Of a stretch of DNA of 64,000 nucleotides, positions 1 through 12,593 are shown piece after piece. This DNA is from Spinacia oleracea (taxonomy: Eukaryota > Streptophyta > Magnoliopsida > Caryophyllales > Amaranthaceae): contig NC_079491.1 of assembly GCF_020520425.1 (NCBI RefSeq), positions 32,355,449 to 32,419,448 of the forward strand, read 5' to 3'. Both the position numbers and the translations under genes were made by a program. The notes below the pieces were generated by a model that was not told where the DNA came from, did no database searches, and worked only from the letters and a program-made list of their open reading frames with translations. Every line of letters begins with the position of its first letter. Position 1 is the stretch's first letter.

Positions 1-598
1 TAATGTTCGGTGCTGGCATTTTGCTCCATTGGGACATTGGATCGAGCAAACCTTTCATGATCAATTTCTCTATTCCAGAACCATTTCTAAACCACCAGAA
101 GCATTTCTTGCACATATTTGCGTGACTAAATCAAAATGAAACTCAATAAATTTCTCTTAAAGATGTGTTTGGTTCAAAAGAAATTTTTTGGAACAAAATT
201 TGGTTTGCTAAAAATATTAGGTTGCAAACTTCGAATTTGGTTCCATGCTAGAAAAGGAAAGAGGGGGGAAAATTGGAAATGTAGGAGATGGAATGAAGGG
301 GAGGAGCGAAAGAGAAAGGTGGGGGATATGAAGGAAAGCATGGCACCTTTTTCGTTAAGAAATGATTTTTTTCCAAGTTTTTGCCCTCGGGAATACAAAT
401 TTCATTCTCGAAAAATGTTATTTTTATCTACAAGCCAAATGGTGGATAATAGGAAAACTGTTTCTAAATGATGTTTTTTCCTAGTGAAACATAAACTAAA
501 TGTTTCTGACCATTTGTTTGTTTGGTTATCTGGGATTTACATTTGATGATGGGAAATCGATGCATTAGAAGATTAATTGATCAGAATTTCTGAAACAT
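1..598. other. AT-rich non-coding stretch, nothing recognised
   Basis: No exon, RNA gene or clear terminal repeat was recognised. Short ORFs here have no family resemblance that I can see. It may be intron or upstream sequence of the WD40 gene that continues at 3130, but no earlier exon of that gene could be identified. Confidence 0.4.
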
Positions 599-1422
599 TA
601 GGGGCCGTTTGGTTCGATTGAGGTAAAGTGAATGGAATCAACAGGGGGGGGGGGGGGGAGAGGGAGAAAGGAAACCCCTTTGATAAAATGTGTTGTTTGG
701 GTGACATTAGATTTTCCGCCTCTCTTTTTCCTTTCTCCTATGCTACACCACAAACGTCGTCTCTCCCACCCATTTTCCGTTGCCACGGCCGCCACTTCAG
801 TGCCGCTCCCTATCCGATTCTGCCGCCTCCCGGCTCCCACTCTCCAATTTCTCCACCGTTGTTCCCTTTTCTCTCTTCTTCTCTATGTCTCACCATCACC
901 ATTAAATTCAAGTTTGAGGTTTTACGGGTCAAATTCAACCATGATGTCTGAATTTGACTATCTAAATTCATTATTAATGATAAGAGAGGTACTTCCGTTC
1001 TTTCTCTTTAATTTTTTTTATTTTTATTTTGTGGTTTTGGAATTTTCTGTATATAAAGGTGCATATAAAGGTGGTGTTGTTTTCTAGTATAAAGGTGTGT
1101 TTTCAAGGCTGTGAGGTTTTTTCCGGTGGGTGGGAGTAGTTTCCGGCGATGGAGGAGTGGTTCTGGGCGTACGGGGTGGTTTTGGGCTGCTCGAAAATGG
1201 TTCCGGATGGATGGAGGGTTGTTTTGGTGGAGAGGTGGTTTTCGGTTGTTGGGAGGGGTGGTTTCGTGGTGGTTGATTTAATATGCAGTGGGGGTAGGGC
1301 GGAGATGGTGGTAATGAGGAGGATAAAGGGAATGACTAAAATGGTAAAACAAACGACAACAAAAGGGATAAACCCTGCTCATTCCCTTTCCCTTTCCTGG
1401 ACATCCCGTACCAAACGCCCCC
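599..1422. mobile_element. TIR element (MITE-like) with GGGGCCGTTTGGT ends
   Basis: The left end reads TAGGGGCCGTTTGGTTCG. The right end, on the opposite strand, reads TTAGGGGGCGTTTGGTACG, so the two form short terminal inverted repeats. The interior is about 820 bp and holds a 15-nt G run near 642-656 and a G/T-rich segment at 1110-1300. Such ends are common in plant hAT- and Harbinger-type MITEs. I could not fix the target-site duplication, so the superfamily is open. The overlapping ORFs in this interval show no protein family. Confidence 0.55.
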
Positions 1423-2187
1423 TAAGTGCTTTTGTTTGTTGAATGGAATAGATACTTCCTTTTTTTAGCACTTACCATGTCTCTTTGGCTATTTTATTAA
1501 GGAAAGCTGTGAAATGACAAACCCATCGATGTGATTAACCAAAAAATAGGAGAGATACAATAGCTTACTTTTAAGTGACAGACCTATATGAAGTTAGGGA
1601 GAGGAGGAAGATGAGCAACATGGCCAGCCTTCTGAAAAGAAAGTGGGAGTATAGTTTCAGGTTTCTTAGGGTTTAACTTGGTGTTTACCATTTGTTGTAG
1701 GGTTTTGACTTGTTTGTTTACCGTTTGTTGTAGGGTTTAACTTGTTTGTTTACCATTCATCAGAGACCAGAGGGTACCGAAGTTAGGATCTTCGAGGTTA
1801 TGTTTCTTTGAGTTAGGTTAGCGCTTCCATGTGGTTGTCATACACCAAGAAACATTTGTCATTCTAGTCCGAGCTCAATAATTGTGATAATTTTGTAGAA
1901 TGAATGATTATCCTGAATATGAGTGTTTCCTTGTGTAAACTGCAAATTAGTTTGCCGACAAAAGATCAAATATAAGCTCAAATAACCATAGAATGTGACT
2001 ATAGATGTCTGTTTATATGGGCCAGACTCCAGAGAGTGTATACAATTCTATTATGTGACATCTTGCCCCCACACCCCCACACCCCCACATAACACATTGT
2101 AATTTATTGTTTTGTTTGTTACTCCAGCTTGAGGAATGTTTTCAGTATATTTATGTTTTTAATAACAATAATGAAATTATGTACTTA
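1423..2187. other. Non-coding stretch with a short CCCCCACA repeat
   Basis: No gene was found. A simple repeat of the type CCCCCACA lies at about 2065-2088. The sequence has intron-like composition. Confidence 0.4.
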
Positions 2188-2460
2188 CTCCGTTCTTTAA
2201 TATTCTACACACTTACCATTTTGGGGTGTTTCATACTATTCTACTAATTTCTACTTATTTCTACTTTGGCCAACAATTTTTACTATCTTATCCTCCTCAC
2301 CCCCACAGTATTCACACCTGCTTTATCCACCTTTGTCTTGCACCCACTCACTTTTTACTTCATCTCTCTTTTCTTATCCACATATTTCGTACACTCACCT
2401 TTTCGAACTTGTTTAGAAACAAGAATCTACTAAACTGAGTAGAATGTTGAGGAACAGAGA
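2188..2460. mobile_element. Stowaway-like MITE
   Basis: The left end CTCCGTTCTTTAATATTCTA pairs with the inverted right end CTCTGTTCCTCAACATTCTA. TA dinucleotides flank both ends, as expected for Tc1/mariner-type Stowaway MITEs. The element is about 270 bp with no coding capacity. Confidence 0.65.
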
Positions 2461-2680
2461 TAATGTTTTTTTTTCCGTTTCTTTTGCCCTGTGGCTTATG
2501 CAAAATGATAAATGAATGATGCTACATTAGCATAAAGAGCTTCGACGTCTTAAATTTCGGGGCAGAGGCAAGTATGACGCACATGTACATACCCATACCT
2601 GTATATGTTTTCTGAGTTTATGCAACATAGATGATTATTTTAGCTATTTGGCAGCAGAGTTTGCAATAGTTTTTATATTA

Positions 2681-2900
2681 CTCCTCCATCCCTAAAAGAC
2701 TGCCCCAAACCACATTTTTCACTTTAGTAAGATAGAAGGCAAAAGAAAAGCAAGTGGTTACCAGTCTTGTCTTTTTACTAAATTAAATAATATTGTATGA
2801 GAGGAGATATGTGAGGACCACGTACTATAAATGGTATGAGGCAAACTCAAAGGGACGAACCGAAAAGGAATTTGGGGCAATCTTTTAGGAATGGAGGGAA
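2681..2900. mobile_element. Stowaway-like MITE
   Basis: The left end CTCCTCCATCCCTAAAAGAC and the inverted right end TTCCCTCCATTCCTAAAAGA form a TIR that continues into TGCCCC on both sides. TA lies directly outside each end (2679-2680 and 2901-2902), the Stowaway target site. It is 220 bp and non-coding. Confidence 0.75.
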
Positions 2901-3129
2901 TAACAATTGGAAAACAATTTCATGTGTGCAGTAATGATGTATTTGTAATTCTTTTTAAACCATATTTTGAAACTTGATTAATATCTGTGCAGACTAAGAC
3001 AGCATACTACTTTTTTGAATATGTGACTAATGATTTAAATCATAAACTGAGTTGTTATTTGTTAACCTAAAATATCTTGGGAAAAAAGTCAAACTTCTGA
3101 CACTTGTTATTTATGCATCTGATGCGCAG

Positions 3130-6100
3130 AGTAACCCAACTGCTAGATGGCATATATGTCAAGGATCAATTAATAGCATTGCATTTTCAAACGATGGCGT
3201 ATACATGGCTACTGTTGGCAGAGATGGTATCTCTTTGAATATGTTCTCTATTTATTTCTTTTTATTGTTGTGTGCAACTTCTTTGTTTAATATTGATGTT
3301 ATGGCTGGAAGCTTAGTCAACCCGAATTGATGTTTAATGCAGGATATCTACGCATATTTGATTACTTGAAAGAACAACTTATATGTGGTGGAAAAAGTTA
3401 TTATGGAGCTCTTCTTTGTTGTGCTTGGAGGTACTGTGTGTTTTCATTCTCTAAATATTATTCTGGAGCTAGTGTTTACTCTCTCTATTTTTTTTAAATG
3501 CATCACTTGGATCGGCACACTTGCTAATGCATAATTTGACCATTACTTATCTTTAGATTTCTATTTGTAAATTTATAAAAAGTTATTATGAAAATTTTGC
3601 ATTGTCACTAATTCAACGACATTTTTATAACATTTAATTGTTAAATATTAGTAAAAAAAATTCAAGCCAAAGTTGAAGTGAAACGGAGGAAGTCTTTTTT
3701 TTTGTTCTCAACTTCATGAATGCCTATTTATTCATTTGCCAGTTAGTAGCTTTACATCATTACACATATCTACCTGTATCGATATGATCCATCATGAATC
3801 CCGGCAATACGGGCCAGATATGGGAATCAGATACGTCTAGATCTAGGGTTTACGGATGAAACATTAGACATGTTAATTAGATGTTTAATTTTCGAAATTT
3901 ATTATTGAAAGGTGGGCTTATGTTAGGGAGGTTGTTTCGTGGGCTGTGGTGTTTACTTCCAATAATGTGGTTGCCAGCTACACCTCCCGACGATGGTAGA
4001 GGAGAGAAGAAGTTCGGGGGAAACTGATAAGTCTGTGTATCTGCCTTTTCCTCTTCTTTTCCCTTCTATAAAAAATGGGTTGCGATTAAAGAGGTATTAA
4101 CCCCACGTGGGATACAGTAAGTAGGTTACAACTACAACTTCATTTTCCTTTTTCTAACTCTCAATTGCTTTTTTTTTTTTTTGTGATCTCAAATCACATG
4201 GGTGAGTTCTAATTTAAAATGTTTTGACTCTTCAACTCTCATTTTGTTTAAATCTTTACAAAGTAAAAAATAAATGTTAAGTCAGAGAGCGAGAAGTATC
4301 CCATACGATATTTAGTTCTCTCTAAAAAATATATCTACTAAAGAAGTTACTGTTGACCGAAATTTGAATTGAAACTATATGATTTTGTTTTACATTATTT
4401 TATAAATACCGTACCCGTTTCTAAAATTTCGACTGTGTCCTGGTATCCTAAATTCTCAGACTTACCGATTTGGATAATTAGATCCGTGCCCGTATCCAAT
4501 ACCTGTGACCAACAGTATCTTGGCTGAAGTGAATTGGGTACTGGACTTTTTTTCAGCCATTAGGACATGCTGGAAGGGCTTCTGTCCAACCACCTTGGTT
4601 TTTTCTTAAAAATGGTTTTTTTTCCTTTTTTTTTTGTGTGGGGTGGGGTAGGGGGGAGACTTTCCTTCTTCTCAACCAAGATAAAAGCAAAGCAAAGTTA
4701 ATACGTGCATTGGTCTTTAGAAATATTGTTGTAGTACACTAGCTGACAATGTTATGATGAATGACTATGGAGTTATCTTGCCCTTCTATCCACTTCAACA
4801 TTATCAATGTCATCCTGGTAGTTAGATGTTTACAAATACAATGTGGTTGACTACTATCTTTGATTGACATGACAGTGGAGATGCAAAGTTTATCTTGACT
4901 GGAGGTGAAGATGACCTGGTTCAAGTGTGGAGTATGGAAGACCGGAAAGTTGTAGCATGGGGAGAGGGTCATAATTCTTGGGTAAGTTTATCTTTGTTAG
5001 TAAGACACCTCTTTTGTGCTTGAAATTGCACACTCTTATCTTATATCACTACCATCTTCTTATTATCATTTAATATTCCATTGTTTGTTTCTTATACTTA
5101 GGGTGCGTGCTTTTTTTCTTCTTATTTTGCTACCATCTACTTACTATCGTTTAAAGGTGTATTGGATTTAAAAGTAGTTTATTCCGCATTAATGGCAGGT
5201 TAGTGGAGTAGCATTTGACCCTTATTGGTCACCACCAAATTCTGATGACACGGGAGAAAATACTGTGTACCGTTTTGGCTCTGTTGGTCAGGTAAAGTGG
5301 GTTTGTTTATTGTGGTCCTTTCTTTAAAAATATAAAGTCAAAGTATCAGCAGCTCTGTGATTTTATCTCACCGGTGGATATATTTACAGTGCCATGTTGA
5401 TCATCTATGTCCTGTAGTTTGTTGAGAGTTCGATTTAATTTTCTCTTCACCTTACTTTTTAAGAGCTAGGTATTTGAGTTGCTTCCTGTCCTTTCTGGTT
5501 CTATATGAAACAGTAGAGACTTCTAAAATGACATATTTGACTTTACTTGAGACTCAACCTCAGGTATATGTTTTCTTAAAAAATGAACCTATTGCCAGAA
5601 TGGTGGAAAGAGTCAAATACTCAAATTGGGCATTCACAATATTATCGACTACTTTTGTGTAAGATTGCCTTACCGAAAAGACCACTTTAATGGCTTAACT
5701 AATTGGTTCTATTGCATAACTAATTAGTTTCATTGCATAACTAATTGGTTTCATTGCATAACTAGTTAGTTTCAGTGCTTAACTAATTAGATTCAATGTT
5801 TAACTAATTGATTTCATTGCCTAACTTATATGACACCAAGGTGGTCTTTTGGGTAAGACCGCCTTATATAAAAGTTTGTACAATACTATAGCTGACGTGA
5901 GGGTATCAGAGCTGATGTGAAGGCATATATAGAGGCTTCTGATCTCATATTCTCATCGCTCGATGATTCAATGAATAAGGAAGTCCACATTTTCCAAATT
6001 TTGGTCATAGAGTGTGTGTTGCCCACTCTTTTGGGTTGAAGTGGGCCATTAATTAGTTATGGATAGTATCTGAACCCCTTGACTCTGATTCTATTACTGA

Positions 6101-7603
6101 ATTGGAAAAGTGGGGAGGAAAAAGGGGCAAAGAAAAGAGAATTTGAGCTTGGACTATATACTTGAAGAATGCTGTCTCCCCTTTTATTTTGTCATGCCTT
6201 TGCAAAAGAGTGGAATTTTCAAGTTAGGCAGGCCACGTAGAAAGTTAATGCTATAGAGCACCTGGGGTTTTGAGCGTTCAGAATAGTTGACTTTTGGAAA
6301 TTTTGGTCTGAGCGGTTTGTCATATCAAATGCCATAGTGCACCTGCAAAGGGGCTTCTTTATGTCATTGTAACAAAGCTGAAGCTGGGAAAGCTGAAGCT
6401 GGGAAGATGAAGATAGTTGAATTGGAATCAAGTCCGATGACTTCAATGTCTTGCTTCTGTTAATGTATCTCTCCACCACAATGGCTCCATCACCAAATGC
6501 AGATAGATAAAAAAAAATGCTTGAACTTGATTGAGCCTTATCCTTGTTCGTACTAACAATGTGATTGGTGGAGTCCATAGATATAATACCCCTCCCATGA
6601 ATTGGTAATGTAGTCTTTTACACTTATGAAGTTCTGAAAAGAAAATTTTGTCAGTTTTTTTGTTTGGTTGGTATTTAATTCTAATGATTACATGTAATCC
6701 TTTGGAAGGGGCTGCCTGGACAGGAGTTATAGTTACTTTTGTTGTTTTCAGATTATGTGTTTAGCATTGTTCCAAATCTGAACTTACTGTTATCCTCAAC
6801 CGATATGTATATACTTCGTATATCCATTCCTTTCTCTTTTTTGATTGTCTCATATATGCTCTTGTCTCTTCTGTTGCATGTGGTAGAAACCTATACAGAT
6901 AACCACTCTTCTCGAGGTTATAGTAGTACGGAATGGGATGTTTTGTGGGTTTATTTTACATTATGCAATGTGATTGTGTTTGGAATGTCAATTTACATTA
7001 TGCAATGTGATTGTGTTTGGAATGTCAATTTACATGTCTTCTATGAAGTGACTGAGTGCATGGACTAAAAGCAACTCCTTAGTGCTACAATTTGACATAG
7101 AGTAGGTCCATTTGTTTACGGAAGAGCTTGATTGCTTGAAAGTTCATTATGAGATTACATTTGCACGCTGTGTTGAATTAGGTCTTTTGCAGGACACACA
7201 ACTTCTACTCTGGGACTTGGAAATGAATGAGATTGTAGTGCCACTTCGACGAGCGCCTGGTGGGTCCCCTCGCATCGGATCTCCAACTTATAGCACTGCA
7301 AGCCAGTCTCCTCACTGGGACAGTGCCTGCGCTGCGGGTACACTACAGCCCTCACCCAGCATGCGAGATGTACCAAAGCTTTCTCCTGCGGTTGCTCACC
7401 GTGCTCACACTGAACCTCTCTCAGGTGTGTTATTTACTCAAGACTCTGTTCTTACTGCTTGTCGAGAAGGACACATAAAAGTCTGGATGAGACCTGGGTG
7501 TGTCGATTCCCAATCTGGAAATTCAGAAACAATATTGAATGCCGGATTGAGAGAGAAGCAAGTGACGATGGCAAAAAATGGTATATCTGGTTATAAGCAA
7601 TAA
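3130..7603 (+). CDS. WDR20-type WD40 repeat protein, 3' exons
   Basis: This is the C-terminal part of a plant WD40 protein of the WDR20/CreC type; in other eukaryotes such proteins act as scaffolds for deubiquitinating enzymes. Five exons join in phase: 3130-3226, 3343-3430, 4876-4981, 5199-5291 and 7193-7603, giving 264 residues and a TAA stop. The first exon encodes [19 protein letters not shown], the third [20 protein letters not shown], and the last [20 protein letters not shown] and [20 protein letters not shown]. All splice sites are GT-AG. The first recognised codon follows an AG acceptor, so upstream exons must exist; they lie before the window or were not recognised. The introns hold several MITEs, including one of 1.9 kb between the last two exons. 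The family call comes from remembered motif order, not a search. The role in the plant is inferred. Confidence 0.88.
5650..5875. mobile_element. MITE with internal 24-bp tandem repeats, in a WD40-gene intron
   Basis: The left arm CTTTTGTGTAAGATTGCCTT and the right arm, inverted (CTTTTATATAAGGCGGTCTT), form terminal repeats that continue into ACCGAAAAGACCACTT / ACCCAAAAGACCACCTTG. Between them lie about six units of a 24-bp motif, CATAACTAATTGGTTTCATTG and variants. It sits inside the intron 5292-7192. Confidence 0.65.
6954..7035. repeat. Direct tandem duplication of 37 bp
   Basis: Two near-perfect copies of a 37-bp unit beginning TTATGCAATGTGATTGTGTT lie in the intron before the last WD40-gene exon. 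Confidence 0.85.
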
Positions 7604-8562
7604 AAAAGCTGCTTAGTATTGTTTGATGCAAACAGAACCAAGTTAAACAGGTTTCTGCAAAAGCTATAATAGGGATAGAGTATCAGAAAGCTTTGTTTCC
7701 TATGCTTTGGTTGAATCCCAGTTTGAACAGTTCTCTGCGCCCACGTTTTTGAAAGGAGAATTGGATATATGAAGCTGAAAGTATGATAATTCTAGCCTGT
7801 TTTGTAACTATTTATCGAGTAATAAGTGGGTCGGGTATATAATGTGATTGATGGTAGGGGAGACATTTGTTTAACTACAAGCAATAGGGTTGAGTTTCAA
7901 ACAATTCATTCGCCCATTACTTGGGTTGGGTATATATGGATATTGTTGATTATAGAGCACCATTTCCCTTTTATTTGCTGCTTCTTAACAATTCCCGACA
8001 TTGAGTAACAGTTCAGTGTTATTTCTGTTTTTTTCCCTAGCAAAAGTACAGTTCTATCTCGAGCAAATACTTCTGACAGTCCTTAAACTTTTGGAAAAAG
8101 TTCAGTTTGGTCCCGGAACTTTGAAAAGTGTCGGTTTAGTCCTTGTGTTTGGATGAAAACCGCTGTTTTTTGGCTTTTATTACTAATGTCTGTTTAAATG
8201 CATTAAAATTAAAGGCAAATTAATATAAAAAGGCAGAAAACGACAAAAAACAATCACTTTTACTTGTAAACATTTACTAATAAAAGTTAGCTTTTTACTT
8301 AAAAATAGTCGTTGGAGCTCTCGGAGAATTTAACAGTCCATTTACACAGGAGTACACATAAATAATTCAACATTTAAAAAAAATAAAATAAAAAAGAACC
8401 TTCTTCCCCATCATCATCTCTATGTTTCTTCTCGATTGCTTCATCATAGCTGACCCCTCTCCAAGAAAAAAGTAATTTTCTGGCATTTTTTAAAATCAAT
8501 TTAAGTTAGCTTATTTTAAAAAATACTTAAACATACTTAGGGTTAACTAACTAAAATAGTAA
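7604..8562. other. 3' flank of the WD40 gene; possible MULE terminal sequence
   Basis: The start of this stretch is probably 3' UTR of the WD40 gene. At about 8078-8150 the sequence AGTCCTTAAACTTTTGGAAA followed by AGTTTGGTCCCGGAACTTTG resembles the ends of many plant Mutator-like elements. No matching inverted end was found to the right, so the element boundary is unproven. Confidence 0.35.
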
Positions 8563-8817
8563 TTGATTTGCAGTATGATGAACAAGGCTATGTTTTTGTT
8601 CACTAGTGGTGAAAATACTCACCTAAAGAGGTGCAACTGTGGATTGACAATGTCTATCCAAAGGGCATGGACAAAAGATAATCTTGGAAGGAGGTTTGTT
8701 GATTGTCCAGATTATGATGTTGAAATGAACAGAAGGGGTTTCATTTTTTTACATGGATCGATGAACAAGAACCCACATCTTGATAACAAAGGTCATATTA
8801 GGGTTAATGCAAGATAA
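8563..8817 (+). CDS. GRF-type zinc-finger ORF, probably transposon-derived
   Basis: A short ORF of up to 84 residues contains CNCGLTMSIQRAWTKDNLGR followed by RFVDCPDYD. This matches the GRF zinc-finger pattern: Cys-x-Cys, a basic linker, then Gly-Arg-Arg-Phe and Cys-Pro. The last zinc ligand expected after the Phe-rich segment is replaced here (RGFIF), so the finger may not fold. A good acceptor (TTGCAG) lies just before 8573, so this may be an exon rather than a free-standing gene. It points towards the decayed MULE transposase on the other strand, and GRF ORFs often occur next to such transposons in plants. Function unknown. A transposon accessory ORF is more likely than a host gene. Confidence 0.5.
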   Translation: MICSMMNKAMFLFTSGENTHLKRCNCGLTMSIQRAWTKDNLGRRFVDCPDYDVEMNRRGFIFLHGSMNKNPHLDNKGHIRVNAR

Positions 8818-9333
8818 ACAAATTAAAGTCTTGCTGCTGAAGTTGATAGCTTTAGGATAAACTTAGGCAAGCTAATTGCTATGCAAGGAAGAGGGAGTCA
8901 GATTATGTGATGAGCAAGATGAAAAGACATGCTAGCGTGAAATGTGAAGTATGGGTTGTTATCCGAGTGGTTCTGTTTATTTTTATTTGGTTTATTTTAA
9001 GTTAAATAGATAGGTAAGTAATGTAATGATTTGCAATAATGTAATGAAGACTTTAATTAATTTCAATAATATAATATCTCATGGTCTCTTTTCCACTGTT
9101 CTAGCCATTGCAAGATCCTGCAATGCTTGGCTTGATTATTGTATGTTGTCAGTGACAATGGAAAATCTTGTGGAGAGATGGAGTAGATGGTTTGATCACC
9201 CCCATGACCAGAATAGAAAGCTACAGCTCTTTGTCTCTTTGGTTTGGGAAATGTTGGGTTATAGGTTGCATATGAAACAAATTAGGAACAAGTTAACTTA
9301 CAGTGCATGTAAAACAACAAATCAGAAAGATGT

Positions 9334-10860
9334 TTAGTGAATTAAATTACTTACAGTTGCTATTCTTTGAAACCCATTAGGGTAGGTATAAATACCTACA
9401 CCCCTATTGTGCATTGGGATAGCAGAATTGGTTGTTGAGTGTTGTTTTGTTGTTGTGGTTTGTTCTGCATTGGAAGAGTTAGCATGAGTGTTGTTGTGTC
9501 GCGGTTTCTTAAGGCCATTCTTGCAGCCCCTTATGTTGTGGTCTGGCACACCACGTAAGCTTCTTTTCATGACATAACCACGTGAGCTTCTTGTCATGAC
9601 ATAACGTCATATCTCCTCTTTGTTTTAGGTATGCCACAAACCATTTCACATTAGGAGCCACAACAATGCTATCAAAAGTAGGCCACTCTCGAGGACCATT
9701 TAAAGGCTCCAACAAAAAGTCACATGCCTTCATGTATGTATGTTTGGTGAAATAACCATTCACATACTGCTCTGGGTGGTCTACTTTATTCCATATAGCA
9801 ACAATTACATGTTTGCATGAAATTCCACTCACCCGCCATGCATTGCAACTGCAAGTATATCGATTCAGATTCACTACATACTTAACATGTGTTGCACTTT
9901 CCCTACTCCATATCAAAACCCCCATCCTAGTATGCATTCCAACCCCTTGCCCATATCTTGTGTTTCTCTAACTGATTTTGTATCCTAGGACACAACATTA
10001 TATCCTTTTTTCCAATGAAATCTCTTTTCAAATGCAGCCTTTCCATCAAACTCTCTCTGTTATCTTCCAACATGGTAATAATAGGCTTGTGCCTTGCACT
10101 CAAGATATATGTATTTTACACCTCACTCATGTTGTTTTCTACACTGTCACTGCAAGATAGTGGAGTGTAGAATGCCCTACACCATTTCTTGTAGTTCATT
10201 TTCATTAGATCTTCGACAGCTTCATTAGAAATACCCCTCTTTACTTCAATGTTTTCCTTGAAGTGATGGATTGTTATGCTTTTTGCAATAATCCAGAACT
10301 GTTTTCTGTACTCTAAACCACCACCAAGAACTCCCCTAAAGTTACAATACACATACCTTGCACACACACCCTAGTTTCAGCTTGTGGAAACATATTTGCA
10401 AATAACCCCTTTTGTTGGCCAGACATGAATGTGTACCAGCTCATTCACTAGTGCCTAAATCAGTGGCTAAAAGTTCGAAGAACCAACTCCATGTGTCAGT
10501 CAACCTCACGAACTTCCCAAGATACAAGGAACATTTGATTATTACCATCCCTCCCAACTGTTACTAACAATTGACCCCCAAATGGTCCCTTTAAGAAATA
10601 GCCATCCAGTGAAATGAAAGGTATGCATCCAACGAAAAACCCGTTCCTAAGTGCCTCAAAACACAAACACAGTCTCTCATGGTGTGGTGGTGCAATTAGA
10701 TAACCAACAAAATCCTCATCCTATGATTCACTAGAGCTGTCTGGGACGTTGTATCCTTCAAAGTCATCCCCTAAATTCAGACCACCTTCACCCTTAATGT
10801 CTGCTAGTATTTTCAGCATTACCAACTCCTCAGCATAAGCTACTTCCCTTGTCTAATCAT
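9334..10860 (-). pseudogene. Decayed Mutator-like (MULE) transposase
   Basis: Minus-strand fragments in order give the core of a MuDR-type transposase. Near 10545-10660 is SLDGYFLKGPFGGQLLVTVG, carrying the first catalytic Asp of the DDE/D triad. Near 10430 is FMSGQQKGL. At 10367-10116 is KQFWIIAKSITIHHFKENIE and WCRAFYTPLSCSDSVENNMS. At 9937-9509 is a SWIM zinc finger, YTCSCNAWRVSGISCKHVIV. Stops and frame changes interrupt the reading frame (for example near 10380-10500), so no intact protein can be made. The family normally cuts and pastes DNA with 9-bp target duplications. No paired TIRs were identified. The converging GRF ORF at 8563 may belong to the same element. Confidence 0.8.
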
Positions 10861-11940
10861 CAGATATCACCACCAGCTGACCCGTAGGCACACTCTTCCG
10901 CAACGCCGCACGACGACTAGGAGGAACACCCATAGGGCGCAATATGCTAGTCGGGGGCGGCTGAGGCACCCGCACAAGGCCCGTCGTTTGTCAGAGCACT
11001 CGTTCCCCAAGGAACTAGGCCGGACCTTTTGGACCCTGATATAGGATCCGACATCGAGACTAGCATCGAGCCTCCGCCAACTCCTTTGTGTCACCTAGCT
11101 TTTCCCAACGGGACCAACGTACCCACCTGTTAGCAAGAGTTAATAAACACAAACAGCTCAGGAAACGTACTCGCATGAAACGAGTCCGTATAAAAGGAAA
11201 TCAGCCACACTTACCAAATCAGGATGTGCGGTCGTAATTATATCTCTGAACCTCGACATGTTAAGCCTCTTCTTCAGCTTCCCGGCAGCACCCCAACAGT
11301 TGGCTACATGGTAACCTCTATCCTGCCTGCCTAGCCGAGGAGCGGAAAAGGGCAAACGCTCGAAGGCCAATAGTTGCAAAAGGAAAAAAGTGATAGTAAG
11401 AAAAGGCCGGAATAGAACCGTCCATCTATTTAGCATCCCTAAAAGAATAAATGAGGCACGTACCTCAATAAGTTACGGAAGACCGCATAGAGAGATAGAA
11501 GTCATCCTCCTATCAGGAATGTTAAGAACTCACACAACTACACTCATGTGGTTGATCAAGTTCGCATAAGTTGGCTCGCCCCATTAAAACGAACCCATCT
11601 CAGAAAGATTTCGCACTAACGGAATCAGTCAGGGGTTGACCCTCTCAGAACGATTCGACAAAATCGTCTCAAGAACAACAGATAGAATATACGGGCATAT
11701 AACTCCGAAGAAGCACCAGAGGGGCGACCCTCTAACAATATTGTCACCAACAAGGAGTAAGGAATCCCCTTTCCTCCGTACTTCTTCACCTCAACGGCCA
11801 GCTCTGCACCAATACACTCAGTGATGACGCTCTCCGAAGCCAACTCACTGTCCCTAGGGAGGAAGATCGAAGTGCCTATAAAGGACAGGCCAGTGAGAGA
11901 AGTGTAATCCTCAGGGATAATAGTCATCTCACCCCAAGGA
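10861..11940 (-). pseudogene. Plant mobile domain (PMD) fragments
   Basis: Minus-strand reading from about 11940 gives WGEMTIIPEDYTSLTGLSF, then, after interruptions, a piece at 11436-11158 with FLLQLLAFERLPFSAPRLGR. Both resemble the plant mobile domain (aminotransferase-like) motifs WGEMTITLEDVA-x-LTGL and LLQLWAWE. The domain occurs in MAIN/MAIL-type host genes and in transposons. Here it is broken by stops and frame changes. The neighbouring 10867-11094 segment is distinctly more GC-rich than its surroundings and has no recognisable domain. Since it abuts MULE transposase on the same strand, a transposon origin is the simplest view. Confidence 0.55.
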
Positions 11941-12593
11941 AAGTGTCTTTTATCTTTTGATTTAAAAAATAAAATAAATTATGTACTATTCTGGGAATGA
12001 GTAAACTACAACAACATTAATAATTAAGCATGTTATTTTCTAATCATAGTTATTTAACCAACCCATTAAAGATTCATTTTATCTCTTCCTCTTTCAAAAC
12101 CCTAATTTTGTAGGGGCTATCACCAACCATTAGGTTTTTCTTGTTTTTTTCATAGATTTTGATTTCATGTTCGGAATAAAAACTCCATTCTCTCACTATT
12201 GGAGAGCTTTTTTACCCATTTATTGGGTTATCTGTACCCATTTATTGGGTTTTATCTCTCTCCTTATGAGACTTTGGGGCCATGTTTTTAATTTCACAGG
12301 AAAAGTTGATTTATTGATGAAGATTTGTGCGGGATTACAACGGAGGTCATTCTTACGTCTACAATCAATTGAATCGGATTTAATTCAATACCAAAGCTAC
12401 AACAGATCGAAAGACCCCCTCGTTGAAGGTTGTATCAAACAACGATGTGAAAGAGGGTATTCATCATTGTCAGATCTCATCTACAACGATCGTGGTTTTG
12501 CCGGATTAGAATTTTGTTTGATCCAAATTGTTTTGTATTTGTTAGTTTTGATTTCTATTTTAGATGTCGTATGACTATTTTATCAATGAACTA
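11941..12593. other. Intergenic stretch, nothing firm
   Basis: The open frame at 12167-12574 shows no protein family and has no visible gene context. No repeat ends were recognised before the MITE at 12594. Confidence 0.4.

Noticed and set aside
1-135. Possible upstream WD40 exon at the window start
   Set aside because: Translations in all + frames give no WD40 motif, and no suitable splice junction could be confirmed.
6219-6578. 119-residue minus-strand ORF in a WD40-gene intron
   Set aside because: No recognisable domain and no splice or context support.
12167-12574. 135-residue + strand ORF between MULE debris and a MITE
   Set aside because: No family resemblance, hydrophobic AT-driven composition, no gene context.
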